This document shows positions 1 to 5,939 of a stretch of DNA of 7,125 nucleotides, in pieces (the first letter of the stretch is position 1; each line of letters begins with the position of its first letter). The DNA lies in NCBI GenBank assembly GCA_934277655.1, contig CAKQVC010000101.1, positions 1-7,125 on the forward strand. Direction: 5' to 3'. Below the pieces are notes generated by a model. The model ran no database searches and was not told the origin of the DNA. It saw nothing but the letters and a program-made list of their open reading frames with translations. The position numbers were made by a program, and so were the translations under genes. The stretch is from an uncultured Clostridia bacterium. GTDB taxonomy: Bacteria; Bacillota; Clostridia; Peptostreptococcales; Anaerovoracaceae.

Positions 1-1
1 A

Positions 2-361
2 GTTGCAACTCAAACTGCATACTCTGATCCGGAATGTGAAGAGTGGCTTGATGAAGCAATAGCGTATGTGGATGATAACAAAAAATTTGTCGATAAATAT
101 TTAAAAGAAAAAATTCCTCAAATAAAAGTAATCCCTACAGAGGGCACATATTTAGTATGGCTTGACTGTAAAGGCTTGGGGCTTAAAGGAAAAGAATTAG
201 AGCAATTTATGGTCCAAGAAGCAAAGGTCGCATTCTGCGGAGGATATGAATTTGGTGAAGAAGGGGAGTATTTTGTAAGAATGACAGCCGCTGTTTCAAG
301 AAATCTCATTGAGCGAGCATTGGATCAAGTTTGCGATGCAGTTAAACGTAGATTGACTTAA
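2..361 (+). CDS. C-terminal part of a MalY/PatB-type PLP-dependent aminotransferase (5' end outside window)
   Basis: The frame is open from the window edge, so this is the last 119 codons of a longer gene (family members are usually about 390 residues). The fragment carries the small C-terminal domain of fold-type I PLP enzymes: a helix that starts near SDPECEEW, the strand region IPTEGTYLVWLD, and the tail FGEEGEYFVRM followed by a helix (LIERALDQV). In MalY/PatB cystathionine beta-lyases the matching segment is FG..G.GF.R.N.A.PR, whose first arginine binds the substrate carboxylate; that arginine is present here. The usual N-A-C-P-R is altered to T-A-A-V-S-R, so the exact substrate is uncertain. 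Such enzymes either cleave cystathionine or other C-S bonds, or transaminate. The PLP lysine lies in the missing part. No clear terminator follows. I am confident of the superfamily, less so of the subfamily. Confidence 0.8.
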   Translation, partial: VATQTAYSDPECEEWLDEAIAYVDDNKKFVDKYLKEKIPQIKVIPTEGTYLVWLDCKGLGLKGKELEQFMVQEAKVAFCGGYEFGEEGEYFVRMTAAVSRNLIERALDQVCDAVKRRLT

Positions 362-452
362 AAAATTGATAAGAAGGGATTTCGACTGCAATGAAGAGGC
401 TGTCGCATAGTTGATGCAATTCGTCAACGGGAGCATCCTAAAGTTTGTGTAA

Positions 453-500
453 ACCTCCAAACTGGTGTAAGATAGAATTACTCAGTTTGGGGGTATTTTT
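453..500 (+). promoter_or_regulatory. Stem-loop masking the transposase ribosome binding site (terminator-like)
   Basis: ACCTCCAAACTG (453-464) pairs along its whole length with CAGTTTGGGGGT (483-494), with one U-G wobble and an 18-base loop, and is followed by ATTTTT and the transposase ATG at 501. The G-run in the right arm is the only Shine-Dalgarno-like sequence before that ATG, so in RNA the hairpin would hide it. The hairpin plus T-run also looks like an intrinsic terminator. Insertion sequences are known to use such structures to block transposase expression from outside promoters; its role here is inferred. Confidence 0.5.
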
Positions 501-671
501 ATGACAAAAAGAAAAGACAGCCCACAGAAAGCAACAATGGGAGAAATGATGTGTGACTATTTGAAAAATAATGATATCAGCATCAAAGACGGCGCTGATG
601 TAAACAGCATGCTTATCTATTTTCACACGCCTCACAGTTGCCACATCCAAACTTATTACCATTCATTTTAG
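501..671 (+). pseudogene. Truncated IS256-family transposase (N-terminal fragment)
   Basis: This 56-codon frame starts at ATG 501 and ends at TAG 669-671. Its first 39 or so residues (MTKRKDSPQKATM, then MMCDYLKNND, then IKDGADVNSM) read like the N-terminus of clostridial IS256 transposases, which begin with a K/R-rich start, an MM..YL..N helix and a (I/M)KDG.DVN segment and run to about 400 residues. After the DVNSM segment the similarity stops and about 17 unrelated residues lead to the stop, so a deletion joint probably lies near 610-620. The DDE catalytic domain is absent, so the product cannot transpose. It sits between the aminotransferase and prfA, in a spacer where an insertion would do little harm. 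The identification rests on recognition of the family N-terminus, not on a search. Confidence 0.6.
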
Positions 672-693
672 TTCGTTACACGAAAGTACCTTG

Positions 694-831
694 CGGGTTT
701 CAACCTGGTTAAACGACTGCACAGAGAAACCCGATTTTGCTTGAACACAGCGAGAATGTAAAATCGCAGGCTGGTTAAATGCAAAGATTCTCCTAAAGCT
801 AAGAAACAGGAATTTAAATCAGATTTTGCTT
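694..831 (+). repeat. Non-coding stretch with interleaved short direct repeats and two hairpins
   Basis: Two direct repeats interleave: CTGGTTAAA at 705-713 and 771-779, and GATTTTGCTT at 733-742 and 822-831. Two possible stems lie side by side: CGGGTTTC (694-701) with GAAACCCG (726-733), and GATTTT (733-738) with AAAATC (760-765). I see no convincing gene on either strand. With the IS remnant this accounts for most of the long gene-free interval 362-917. It may be a decayed dispersed repeat, but that cannot be judged from one copy. Confidence 0.35.
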
Positions 832-858
832 TTATTATCAGTGAAACTGTGATAAAAT
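830..858 (+). promoter_or_regulatory. Probable promoter of prfA with extended -10 box
   Basis: TG-A-TAAAAT (TG at 850-851, TAAAAT at 853-858) matches an extended -10 element, with five of six bases of TATAAT. The -35 position 17 bases upstream is only T-rich, which extended -10 promoters tolerate. Transcription would start near 865, leaving a leader of about 50 bases before prfA. A dyad (TTATCA 835-840 with TGATAA 850-855, plus CAGT-GAA-ACTG at 839-849) overlaps it and could be an operator. No regulator can be named. Confidence 0.4.
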
Positions 859-917
859 AATAGTTTAGAAAAGATAGATATTGCACGAAATAAGAAATAG
901 GAAGATGGAGAGAAAAT

Positions 918-1979
918 ATGTTTGACAAACTGGATTTCATATTAGAAAAATATGAGGAACTTTCTTTAAAAGTTTCAGACCCGGATATTATCAACAATCA
1001 ACCTCTTTGGCAGAAGTACATCAAAGAGATGGGCGAAATGGAGCCGATCGTCAACAAATACAGAGAGTACAAGAAAGCAAAAGAAGGCGTTCAGGAAGCA
1101 AAGGAAATGCTGGAAAGCGGAGACGAAGAACTGAAAGAACTGGCGAAGATGGAGCTTTCAGAACTTGAAGATCAGATTCCGGAAATGGAAGACCAGTTGA
1201 AGATCCTTTTGCTCCCAAAAGACCCTAACGATGAAAAGAACGTCATTCTGGAAGTGAGAGCAGGAACAGGCGGCGATGAAGCAGCGCTGTTTGCGCAGGA
1301 TCTTCTGCGAATGTATTTAAGATATGCAGAACGCAGAGGCTGGAAAGCAGAAATCATGGATGCTAACGACACCGGAATCGGCGGAATTAAAGAAGCTAGT
1401 GTTTTGATCAAGGGAAAAGGTGCATATTCCAGACTGAAATACGAGTCTGGCACTCACAGAGTTCAGCGTGTACCGGAAACCGAAAGCTCCGGCAGAATCC
1501 ATACTTCTGCAGCAACGGTTGCAGTGCTTCCGGAAGTGGATGATGTAGAGGTTGAAATCAATCCAAACGATGTCAGAGTCGATGTATACCGCTCATCAGG
1601 AAACGGCGGACAGTGTGTAAATACAACTGACTCCGCTGTAAGACTGACCCATATCCCGACAGGACTGGTAGTAACCTGCCAGGATGAAAAATCACAGATC
1701 AAGAATAAAGATAAAGCGTTTAAAGTTCTCAGATCGCGTTTGTACGATATGAAGCTGCAGGAACAGAATGCAGAAATTTCAGCAGAGAGACGAAGCCAGG
1801 TAGGTTCCGGTGATCGAAGCGAAAGAATCAGGACATACAACTTCCCACAGGGAAGAATCACAGATCATAGAATCGGTATGACCATTTATAAGCTGGACAG
1901 CTTCCTGGATGGAGATATTGATGAAGTCATTGATGGACTCATTACCAGTGATCAGGCTGAAAAAATGAAATCTTTATAA
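918..1979 (+). CDS. prfA: Peptide chain release factor 1 (RF1)
   Basis: RF1 recognises UAA and UAG in the ribosomal A site and triggers hydrolysis of peptidyl-tRNA. At 353 residues it has the normal length (E. coli RF1 has 360). It has the helical N-terminal domain (about 1-100). The stop-codon-reading P-x-T motif is P186-E187-T188, inside [20 protein letters not shown]2 would have SPF here. The catalytic GGQ is at 230-232, inside [18 protein letters not shown] conserved C-terminal segment [19 protein letters not shown] follows. The start ATG has a GGAGAG ribosome binding site (907-912) five bases upstream. The gene probably has its own promoter and is separated from the next gene by 109 bases with hairpins. 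prmC, the methyltransferase that modifies the GGQ glutamine and often neighbours prfA in Bacillota, is not downstream here. Identification is secure. Confidence 0.98.
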   Translation: MFDKLDFILEKYEELSLKVSDPDIINNQPLWQKYIKEMGEMEPIVNKYREYKKAKEGVQEAKEMLESGDEELKELAKMELSELEDQIPEMEDQLKILLLPKDPNDEKNVILEVRAGTGGDEAALFAQDLLRMYLRYAERRGWKAEIMDANDTGIGGIKEASVLIKGKGAYSRLKYESGTHRVQRVPETESSGRIHTSAATVAVLPEVDDVEVEINPNDVRVDVYRSSGNGGQCVNTTDSAVRLTHIPTGLVVTCQDEKSQIKNKDKAFKVLRSRLYDMKLQEQNAEISAERRSQVGSGDRSERIRTYNFPQGRITDHRIGMTIYKLDSFLDGDIDEVIDGLITSDQAEKMKSL

Positions 1980-1984
1980 TTAGC

Positions 1985-2050
1985 AAGCACCAGCAACATG
2001 CCTGATGTGCTTAACAAGCCCCCTAAAAAGTAAGGGGGATTTAAAATAAA
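1985..2050 (+). terminator. Two consecutive hairpins after prfA, the second a weak intrinsic terminator
   Basis: Hairpin one pairs AAGCAC (1985-1990) with GTGCTT (2007-2012), continued by CAG/CTG across a two-base bulge. Hairpin two pairs CCCCCT (2019-2024) with AGGGGG (2033-2038) around an eight-base A-rich loop. The tail after it (ATTTAAAATAAAA) has only a short T-run, so termination may be partial and some transcripts may run on into tsaC. Confidence 0.5.
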
Positions 2051-2088
2051 AAAAGCGAACAAGTACAGGGAAATTATCGAGAAAAATT

Positions 2089-3117
2089 ATGGATACAAGA
2101 ATTTTTGGGACGACAGCAGAAGAAATCGAAAAAGCGGCAGACGTGATCAGAAACGGAGGTCTGGTTGCTTTTCCGACAGAGACCGTGTATGGGCTGGGAG
2201 CTAATGCACTGGATCCGGATGCAGTCGGAAAAGTTTATAGTGCGAAAGGCAGACCGTCGGACAATCCAATGATCGTACATATATCGTCAAAAGACGATAT
2301 ATTAAAACTGACCGACAGGATCACAGAGGACATGAAAAAGCTGATGGATGCATTCTGGCCGGGACCGCTCACAATGGTTGTATCTGCCAAAACTGTCATT
2401 CCAAAAGTTACAACCGGAGGTCTTGAAACGGTTGGGATTCGTATGCCATCAAACCCGGTAGCTGCAGAGCTGATCTCAAGATCAGGCGTGCCGATTGCAG
2501 CACCGAGTGCGAATCTTTCAGGGAAACCAAGTCCAACCAGATTCAGCCATGTGGTTGATGATCTGGATGGCAGGATCGATGGGATTATTGCAGGAGAAGA
2601 ATGTCAGGCAGGCATTGAGTCTACTGTTGTGGATATGACGGATGAAATTCCGGTTATCCTCAGACCGGGCGTTATCACGCAGAAACAGCTTAGCGAAGTG
2701 CTGGAAAAACAGGTACAGATCGATCCGGCATTGCTGGAACGCCCTGACATCTTTAACAACGACGGACTTTTGGAAACAGGACAAGATTTTAAACCGAAAG
2801 CACCGGGAATGAAATATAAACACTATGCTCCGAAAGCAGAAATGATCATATACTGTGGCGACAGAGATAAGGTTGCCCTCGCAATGGCAGAAGAAAAAAT
2901 GGAGCGTGTTAAGTGGGGACAGAAGGTAGAGACGATCCTTTATGACGATCAGCATCCGGAAACCGCAGCTCACCAGTTTTTCGCACAGCTCCGTGCTTGC
3001 GACAAAAACGGTGTAGACGTTATTCTGGCAGCTGCACTGAAAGAGGATGGCATAGGTTTTGCGGTAATGAACAGGATGTTTAAATCAGCAGGATATAATA
3101 TAGTGGAGGTTGAATAA
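2089..3117 (+). CDS. tsaC: L-threonylcarbamoyladenylate synthase, Sua5/YwlC type
   Basis: This cytoplasmic enzyme makes threonylcarbamoyl-AMP from threonine, bicarbonate and ATP, the first step of t6A37 modification of tRNAs that read ANN codons. Residues 1 to about 205 form the YrdC domain: PTETVYGLGAN (29-39), KGRPSDNP (53-60), FWPGPLT (89-95), and PSANLSGKPSPT (139-150), which helps bind the nucleotide. The linker APGMKYKHYAPKA (238-250) and a C-terminal domain ending GIGFAVMNRMFKSAG mark the long two-domain Sua5/YwlC form (342 residues), not the short TsaC form of about 190. The start ATG has only a weak ribosome binding site (GAG at 2080-2082, AGGGAAA further up), so expression may depend on readthrough or be modest. 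The stop abuts the rpiB start, so the two are co-transcribed and probably translationally coupled. Identification is secure. Confidence 0.96.
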   Translation: MDTRIFGTTAEEIEKAADVIRNGGLVAFPTETVYGLGANALDPDAVGKVYSAKGRPSDNPMIVHISSKDDILKLTDRITEDMKKLMDAFWPGPLTMVVSAKTVIPKVTTGGLETVGIRMPSNPVAAELISRSGVPIAAPSANLSGKPSPTRFSHVVDDLDGRIDGIIAGEECQAGIESTVVDMTDEIPVILRPGVITQKQLSEVLEKQVQIDPALLERPDIFNNDGLLETGQDFKPKAPGMKYKHYAPKAEMIIYCGDRDKVALAMAEEKMERVKWGQKVETILYDDQHPETAAHQFFAQLRACDKNGVDVILAAALKEDGIGFAVMNRMFKSAGYNIVEVE

Positions 3118-3549
3118 ATGAAAATTGCAATTGCATCAGATCATGGCGGATACGCTTTAAAAGAGCAGGTAAAACAGCATCTTTTAGAAAGAGGAGTGGA
3201 AGTAGAAGATCTGGGAACACACTCGGAGGATTCCGTAGATTACCCTGTCTACGGAAAACTTTGCGGGCAGACAGTTGCATCAGGAAAAGCAGATTTAGGG
3301 GTTGTAGTATGTGGCACCGGAATCGGAATTTCTATTGCGGCTAATAAAGTAAAAGGAATCCGCTGCGGACTCTGCACTTCGGTTGAAATGGCGCATCTGA
3401 CCAAACAGCATAATAATGCGAATGTTTTGGCCTTAGGCGGAAGGACAACCAAACCGGAGCTGGCAATGGCAATTGTTGATGAATGGCTTGACACCGAGTT
3501 TGAAGGTGGCAGACATCAGAGAAGGATCGACATGCTGGACGAAATGTAG
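3118..3549 (+). CDS. rpiB: Ribose-5-phosphate isomerase B
   Basis: RpiB interconverts ribose-5-phosphate and ribulose-5-phosphate in the non-oxidative pentose phosphate pathway, supplying ribose for PRPP and nucleotides. The 143-residue protein matches the LacA/LacB/RpiB family in length. Features are the start MKIAIASDHGGYALK with the phosphate/substrate residues D8-H9, the catalytic cysteine C65 in VVCGTGIGISIAANK, H98 in the TKQHNN segment (the position linked to ring opening), NVLALGGR (102-109), and an end GRHQRRIDML typical of the family. The ATG immediately follows the tsaC stop, and its GGAGG site (3105-3109) lies inside the tsaC coding sequence. A link to the next gene, upp, makes metabolic sense, since ribose-5-phosphate feeds PRPP, the co-substrate of Upp. 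LacA/B activity is unlikely given the context. Oddly, the frame stays open past the TAG stop into upp. Confidence 0.95.
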   Translation: MKIAIASDHGGYALKEQVKQHLLERGVEVEDLGTHSEDSVDYPVYGKLCGQTVASGKADLGVVVCGTGIGISIAANKVKGIRCGLCTSVEMAHLTKQHNNANVLALGGRTTKPELAMAIVDEWLDTEFEGGRHQRRIDMLDEM

Positions 3550-3669
3550 TGCTTCAGAACAGAAACCGAAAAAAGCAAACCATGGCACGGAAGATTTTGC
3601 GCAGAAGCACAGAAACTTGCACTGGCCGAAAAAGATAGATACAACGACGAAGAGAAAAAGGAGAAAAAA
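3550..3669 (+). other. rpiB-upp spacer, open in the rpiB/upp frame
   Basis: The 120-base spacer has no stop in the frame shared by rpiB and upp, so one TAG (3547-3549) alone separates two genes lying in the same frame. Read through, it would give 40 residues ending in a charged helix-like stretch ([18 protein letters not shown]). RpiB ends normally for its family before the TAG, so I read this as untranslated spacer holding the upp ribosome binding site (AAGGAG, 3658-3663). No terminator or promoter is evident, which supports co-transcription. Confidence 0.45.
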
Positions 3670-4299
3670 ATGGGAAAAGTATTGGTATTCGATCATCCGT
3701 TAATTCAGCACAAGGTTACTCTTATGAGAAAAACCGAGACAAATAACAAGGAATTCAGAGAACTGGCGAAGGAAATCGTTACACTGATGGGTTACGAAGC
3801 AACCAGAAATCTGCCGTTGATGGACGTTGAAATTCAGACACCGATCTGCACGACAACACAGAAAATGCTGAAGGGCGAAGACATTGCGATCGTTCCGATT
3901 CTGAGAGCAGGACTGGGATTTGTAGATGGAATGCTGGCTCTGTATCCAAATGCGAAGGTTGGACATGTGGGACTCTATAGAGATCCGGATACACATACGC
4001 CTGTGGAATATTACTGCAAGCTGCCGAAGGATATTGACAAGCGTACAATTTTTGTGGTTGATCCGATGCTGGCAACCGGTGGTTCTGCTATCGATGCGAT
4101 CGATTCCATTAAGCAGAGAGGTGGCAAAGAGATCATCTTTATGTGCCTGATCGCTGCTCCGGAAGGCATTGAAGCTCTGCAGAAAGCACACCCGGACGTT
4201 GATATTTATATTGCAGCAAAAGATGAAAAGCTGAATGAAAATGCATATATCGTACCGGGACTGGGCGATGCGGGCGATCGTCTGTATGGAACGAAGTAG
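3670..4299 (+). CDS. upp: Uracil phosphoribosyltransferase
   Basis: Upp salvages uracil by joining it to PRPP to give UMP. It has 209 residues, the usual length. Conserved segments in order: a start of the [14 protein letters not shown] type; [13 protein letters not shown] (77-89); the PRPP-binding loop [17 protein letters not shown] (129-145); and the uracil-binding end [17 protein letters not shown] (193-209), where the family normally stops. The ATG has an AAGGAG site six bases upstream. The gene follows rpiB with no visible terminator between, a common clostridial neighbourhood, and probably shares its transcript. A PyrR-type attenuator is not apparent upstream. As with rpiB, the TAG stop is followed by a long open stretch in frame (51 codons). 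Identification is secure. Confidence 0.98.
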   Translation: MGKVLVFDHPLIQHKVTLMRKTETNNKEFRELAKEIVTLMGYEATRNLPLMDVEIQTPICTTTQKMLKGEDIAIVPILRAGLGFVDGMLALYPNAKVGHVGLYRDPDTHTPVEYYCKLPKDIDKRTIFVVDPMLATGGSAIDAIDSIKQRGGKEIIFMCLIAAPEGIEALQKAHPDVDIYIAAKDEKLNENAYIVPGLGDAGDRLYGTK

Positions 4300-4341
4300 G
4301 AGCATTCAGATGCAGAATTTGCGAAAAAAGAAAGCAGATCC

Positions 4342-4361
4342 GGCGATTTTTGTGAATCGTC
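4342..4361 (+). other. Hairpin downstream of upp
   Basis: GGCGATT (4342-4348) pairs with AATCGTC (4355-4361), with one G-U wobble and a six-base loop. It begins 42 bases after the upp stop. No T-run follows, so a classical intrinsic terminator is unlikely; it may protect the upp 3' end or be chance. Confidence 0.3.
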
Positions 4362-4402
4362 CACGGGATGTTTAGACTACCGAAGAGAGAAACAAAGGGA
4401 AA

Positions 4403-4435
4403 TGCTGTTTTGCCGGGAAAAGAGGCGTGACAGCA
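4403..4435 (+). other. Two-part stem-loop in the leader of tyrS
   Basis: TGCTGT (4403-4408) pairs with ACAGCA (4430-4435). After a small symmetric internal loop (TT/TG), TGCC (4411-4414) pairs with GGCG (4424-4427) around a nine-base purine loop. It ends 45 bases before tyrS and has no T-run. I looked for the AGGGTGGnACCGCG core of a T-box, the usual control of tyrS in Bacillota, and do not find it here. The structure could affect tyrS expression; that is inference. Confidence 0.35.
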
Positions 4436-4480
4436 AAGCGGTAATAAGACTTTAGGATAAAACAGTGGAGGATAGATAGA

Positions 4481-5821
4481 ATGAAATTTGATTTTATTCC
4501 GGACAGCGTGAGCCATTTTGATAATGCTTACGATGTTTTGAAAGAAAGAGGCTTTATTGAGCAGGCTACCAACGAGGAAGAAATTCGCAAGCTGCTGCAG
4601 AACGAAAAAGTCAAATTCTATATTGGTTTCGACCCGACGGCAGACTGTTTGCATGTAGGTCATTTCATGCAGGTTATCATCATGATGTATATGCAGAAAT
4701 ACGGACATACGCCGGTTGTTTTAATCGGAGGTGGTACCGGTATGGTAGGCGACCCTTCCGGACGTTCTGACATGCGTCAGATGATGACAGTGGAAACCAT
4801 TGAAAATAACTGCAATCAGTTCAAAAAACTGTTCGATAAATTTATTGATTTTGATGATGAATGGGAATACGTTGGCAATGAAGGCGTATATATTCCGGGC
4901 CATCAGAATAAGGAGCCGGAGCCGGGCAAAGCGGTTGCCGTAAATAATGCAAGATGGCTCAGACCATTGAATTACATTGACTTCCTGAGAGAAGTTGGAA
5001 CCCAGTTCAACATCAACACCATGCTCCGTGCTGAATGCTTCAAGCAGAGGATGGAGCGTGAAGGCGGACTGACGATGTTCGAGCTTAACTATATGCTGAT
5101 GCAGAGCTATGACTTCATGGTAATGGCTCGTGACTTCGATGTGAAAATCGAATTCGGCGGAAATGACCAGTGGTCTAACATCATCGGCGGTGTGGATCTG
5201 ACCAGAAAGATGGTCGGCAAAGAAGTTTACGGCATGACGTTCTCTCTTCTGACCAATTCAGAGGGCAAGAAAATGGGTAAGACTGCTAAGGGTGCACTTT
5301 GGCTGAATGCTGAAAAAACCAGCCCGTATGAATTCTTCCAGTACTGGAGAAATGTTGCGGATGCAGACGTTAATAAGTGCCTGAGAATGCTGACTTTCCT
5401 GCCGATGGATGAAGTTAACAGATTGTCCGCTCTGGAAGGGGCTGAAATCAACCATGCCAAGGAAGTGCTGGCTTATGAGGTTACTAAATTGGTTCACGGC
5501 GAAGACGAAGCAAAGAAAGCTCTTGATGGTGCTCGTGCAGCCTTTGGCGGTGGCGGTAACATGGCGAATGTTCCGACGACGCAGATGCCGAAGGATAAGT
5601 TTGAAGGAGAGGGCGTTGGAATCGTAACCCTGATCAAGGAACTTGGACTGGTTCCAAATACCAGTGAAGGGTTCAGAACCATTGAACAGGGCGGTCTGAC
5701 AGTTGGCGGAAACAAAGTTACGGACAGAAAGATGAACATTACAACGGATCTGTTCGATGAAGAGGGAAAACTTCTGATTCAGAAGGGCAAGAAGAAGTTC
5801 CACTTGGTTGAGTTGGTGTAG
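4481..5821 (+). CDS. tyrS: Tyrosyl-tRNA synthetase
   Basis: This class I aminoacyl-tRNA synthetase charges tRNA-Tyr using ATP. The catalytic Rossmann domain has [13 protein letters not shown] with the HIGH-type motif HVGH at 58-61, tyrosine-pocket segments around QSYDF (208-212) and GGNDQW (226-231), and the KMSKS-type loop KMGKT (264-268), in a variant form known in TyrRS. Residues from about 380 to the end form the S4-like RNA-binding domain that contacts the tRNA ([14 protein letters not shown] onward). At 446 residues it is longer than the 424-residue E. coli enzyme; the extra length falls mainly at about 129-150, a Gly/Pro/Glu-rich insert ahead of NNARWL. The start has a GGAGG site (4467-4471) nine bases upstream. 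It lies 181 bases after upp, with no clear terminator or T-box between, and is closed by a strong hairpin at 5895-5921. Identification is secure. Confidence 0.98.
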   Translation: MKFDFIPDSVSHFDNAYDVLKERGFIEQATNEEEIRKLLQNEKVKFYIGFDPTADCLHVGHFMQVIIMMYMQKYGHTPVVLIGGGTGMVGDPSGRSDMRQMMTVETIENNCNQFKKLFDKFIDFDDEWEYVGNEGVYIPGHQNKEPEPGKAVAVNNARWLRPLNYIDFLREVGTQFNINTMLRAECFKQRMEREGGLTMFELNYMLMQSYDFMVMARDFDVKIEFGGNDQWSNIIGGVDLTRKMVGKEVYGMTFSLLTNSEGKKMGKTAKGALWLNAEKTSPYEFFQYWRNVADADVNKCLRMLTFLPMDEVNRLSALEGAEINHAKEVLAYEVTKLVHGEDEAKKALDGARAAFGGGGNMANVPTTQMPKDKFEGEGVGIVTLIKELGLVPNTSEGFRTIEQGGLTVGGNKVTDRKMNITTDLFDEEGKLLIQKGKKKFHLVELV

Positions 5822-5894
5822 GCTTACACTGATGCAGACATCACTTGGATAAAGATCTCACTTCGGTCGTGAAAATAATTTTATGCGAATATTC

Positions 5895-5921
5895 AAAAAA
5901 GCCTTGCATTTGCAAGGCTTT
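5895..5921 (+). terminator. Intrinsic terminator of tyrS, possibly bidirectional
   Basis: GCCTTGC (5901-5907) and GCAAGGC (5912-5918) form a perfect stem with a four-base loop, extended by A-T pairs between the upstream A-run (5895-5900) and TTT (5919-5921). The T-run on the + strand is short before CGC. On the opposite strand the A-run becomes six Ts, so it would stop transcripts from that side at least as well. It lies 73 bases after the tyrS stop. Confidence 0.75.
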
Positions 5922-5932
5922 CGCTATATAAT
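5904..5932 (+). promoter_or_regulatory. Promoter of the rplM-rpsI operon
   Basis: TTGCAT (5904-5909) and a perfect TATAAT (5927-5932) are separated by exactly 17 bases, the sigma-A layout. Transcription would begin near 5939. The -35 box lies within the stem-loop of the preceding terminator, so the DNA serves both functions. It is the best-matching promoter in the window, as expected for ribosomal protein genes. Confidence 0.75.
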
Positions 5933-5939
5933 AATAAAG

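Larger units (their letters stand above)
441..686 (+). mobile_element. Remnant of an IS256-family insertion sequence, internally deleted
   Basis: The anchor is the transposase N-terminus at 501-671. At the left edge, TTTGTGTAA (444-452) matches the reverse complement of TTACACGAA (676-684) at 8 of 9 positions, and GTGTAA recurs at 465-470. Sequences of the TTTACACAAA kind are common in terminal repeats of clostridial IS256 elements, so these could be degraded left and right ends around a large internal deletion. The outer limits are a guess and no target duplication is apparent. The transposase remnant is well supported; the right end is weak. Confidence 0.4.

Noticed and set aside
410..428. 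Seven-pair hairpin GTTGATG/CGTCAAC as terminator of the aminotransferase gene
   Set aside because: It has one wobble pair and no T-run, so termination is not supported.
668..997. 109-codon reading frame on the minus strand
   Set aside because: It overlaps the start of prfA and its promoter, has no recognisable domain, and its sequence is the complement of AT-rich spacer and RF1 codons.
3473..3703. 76-codon + strand frame across the end of rpiB and the start of upp
   Set aside because: It overlaps the coding ends of two secure genes in another frame, and its lysine-rich composition simply reflects the A-rich spacer.
3700..4305. 201-codon frame on the minus strand opposite upp
   Set aside because: It lies almost entirely within upp, is rich in Cys, His, Ile and Phe as expected of an antisense shadow, and has no ribosome binding site.
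4402..4455. Possible 17-codon leader peptide before tyrS
   Set aside because: It has an ATG with a moderate purine run before it, but no run of Tyr codons or other attenuation logic, and it overlaps a stem-loop; too little to call.
4139..4708. 189-codon minus-strand frame across the upp-tyrS junction
   Set aside because: It covers parts of two conserved genes antisense and shows no family resemblance.
5858..5880. Small hairpin TCAC/GTGA followed by an AT-rich stretch after tyrS
   Set aside because: Only four pairs; the much stronger hairpin at 5895-5921 explains termination.
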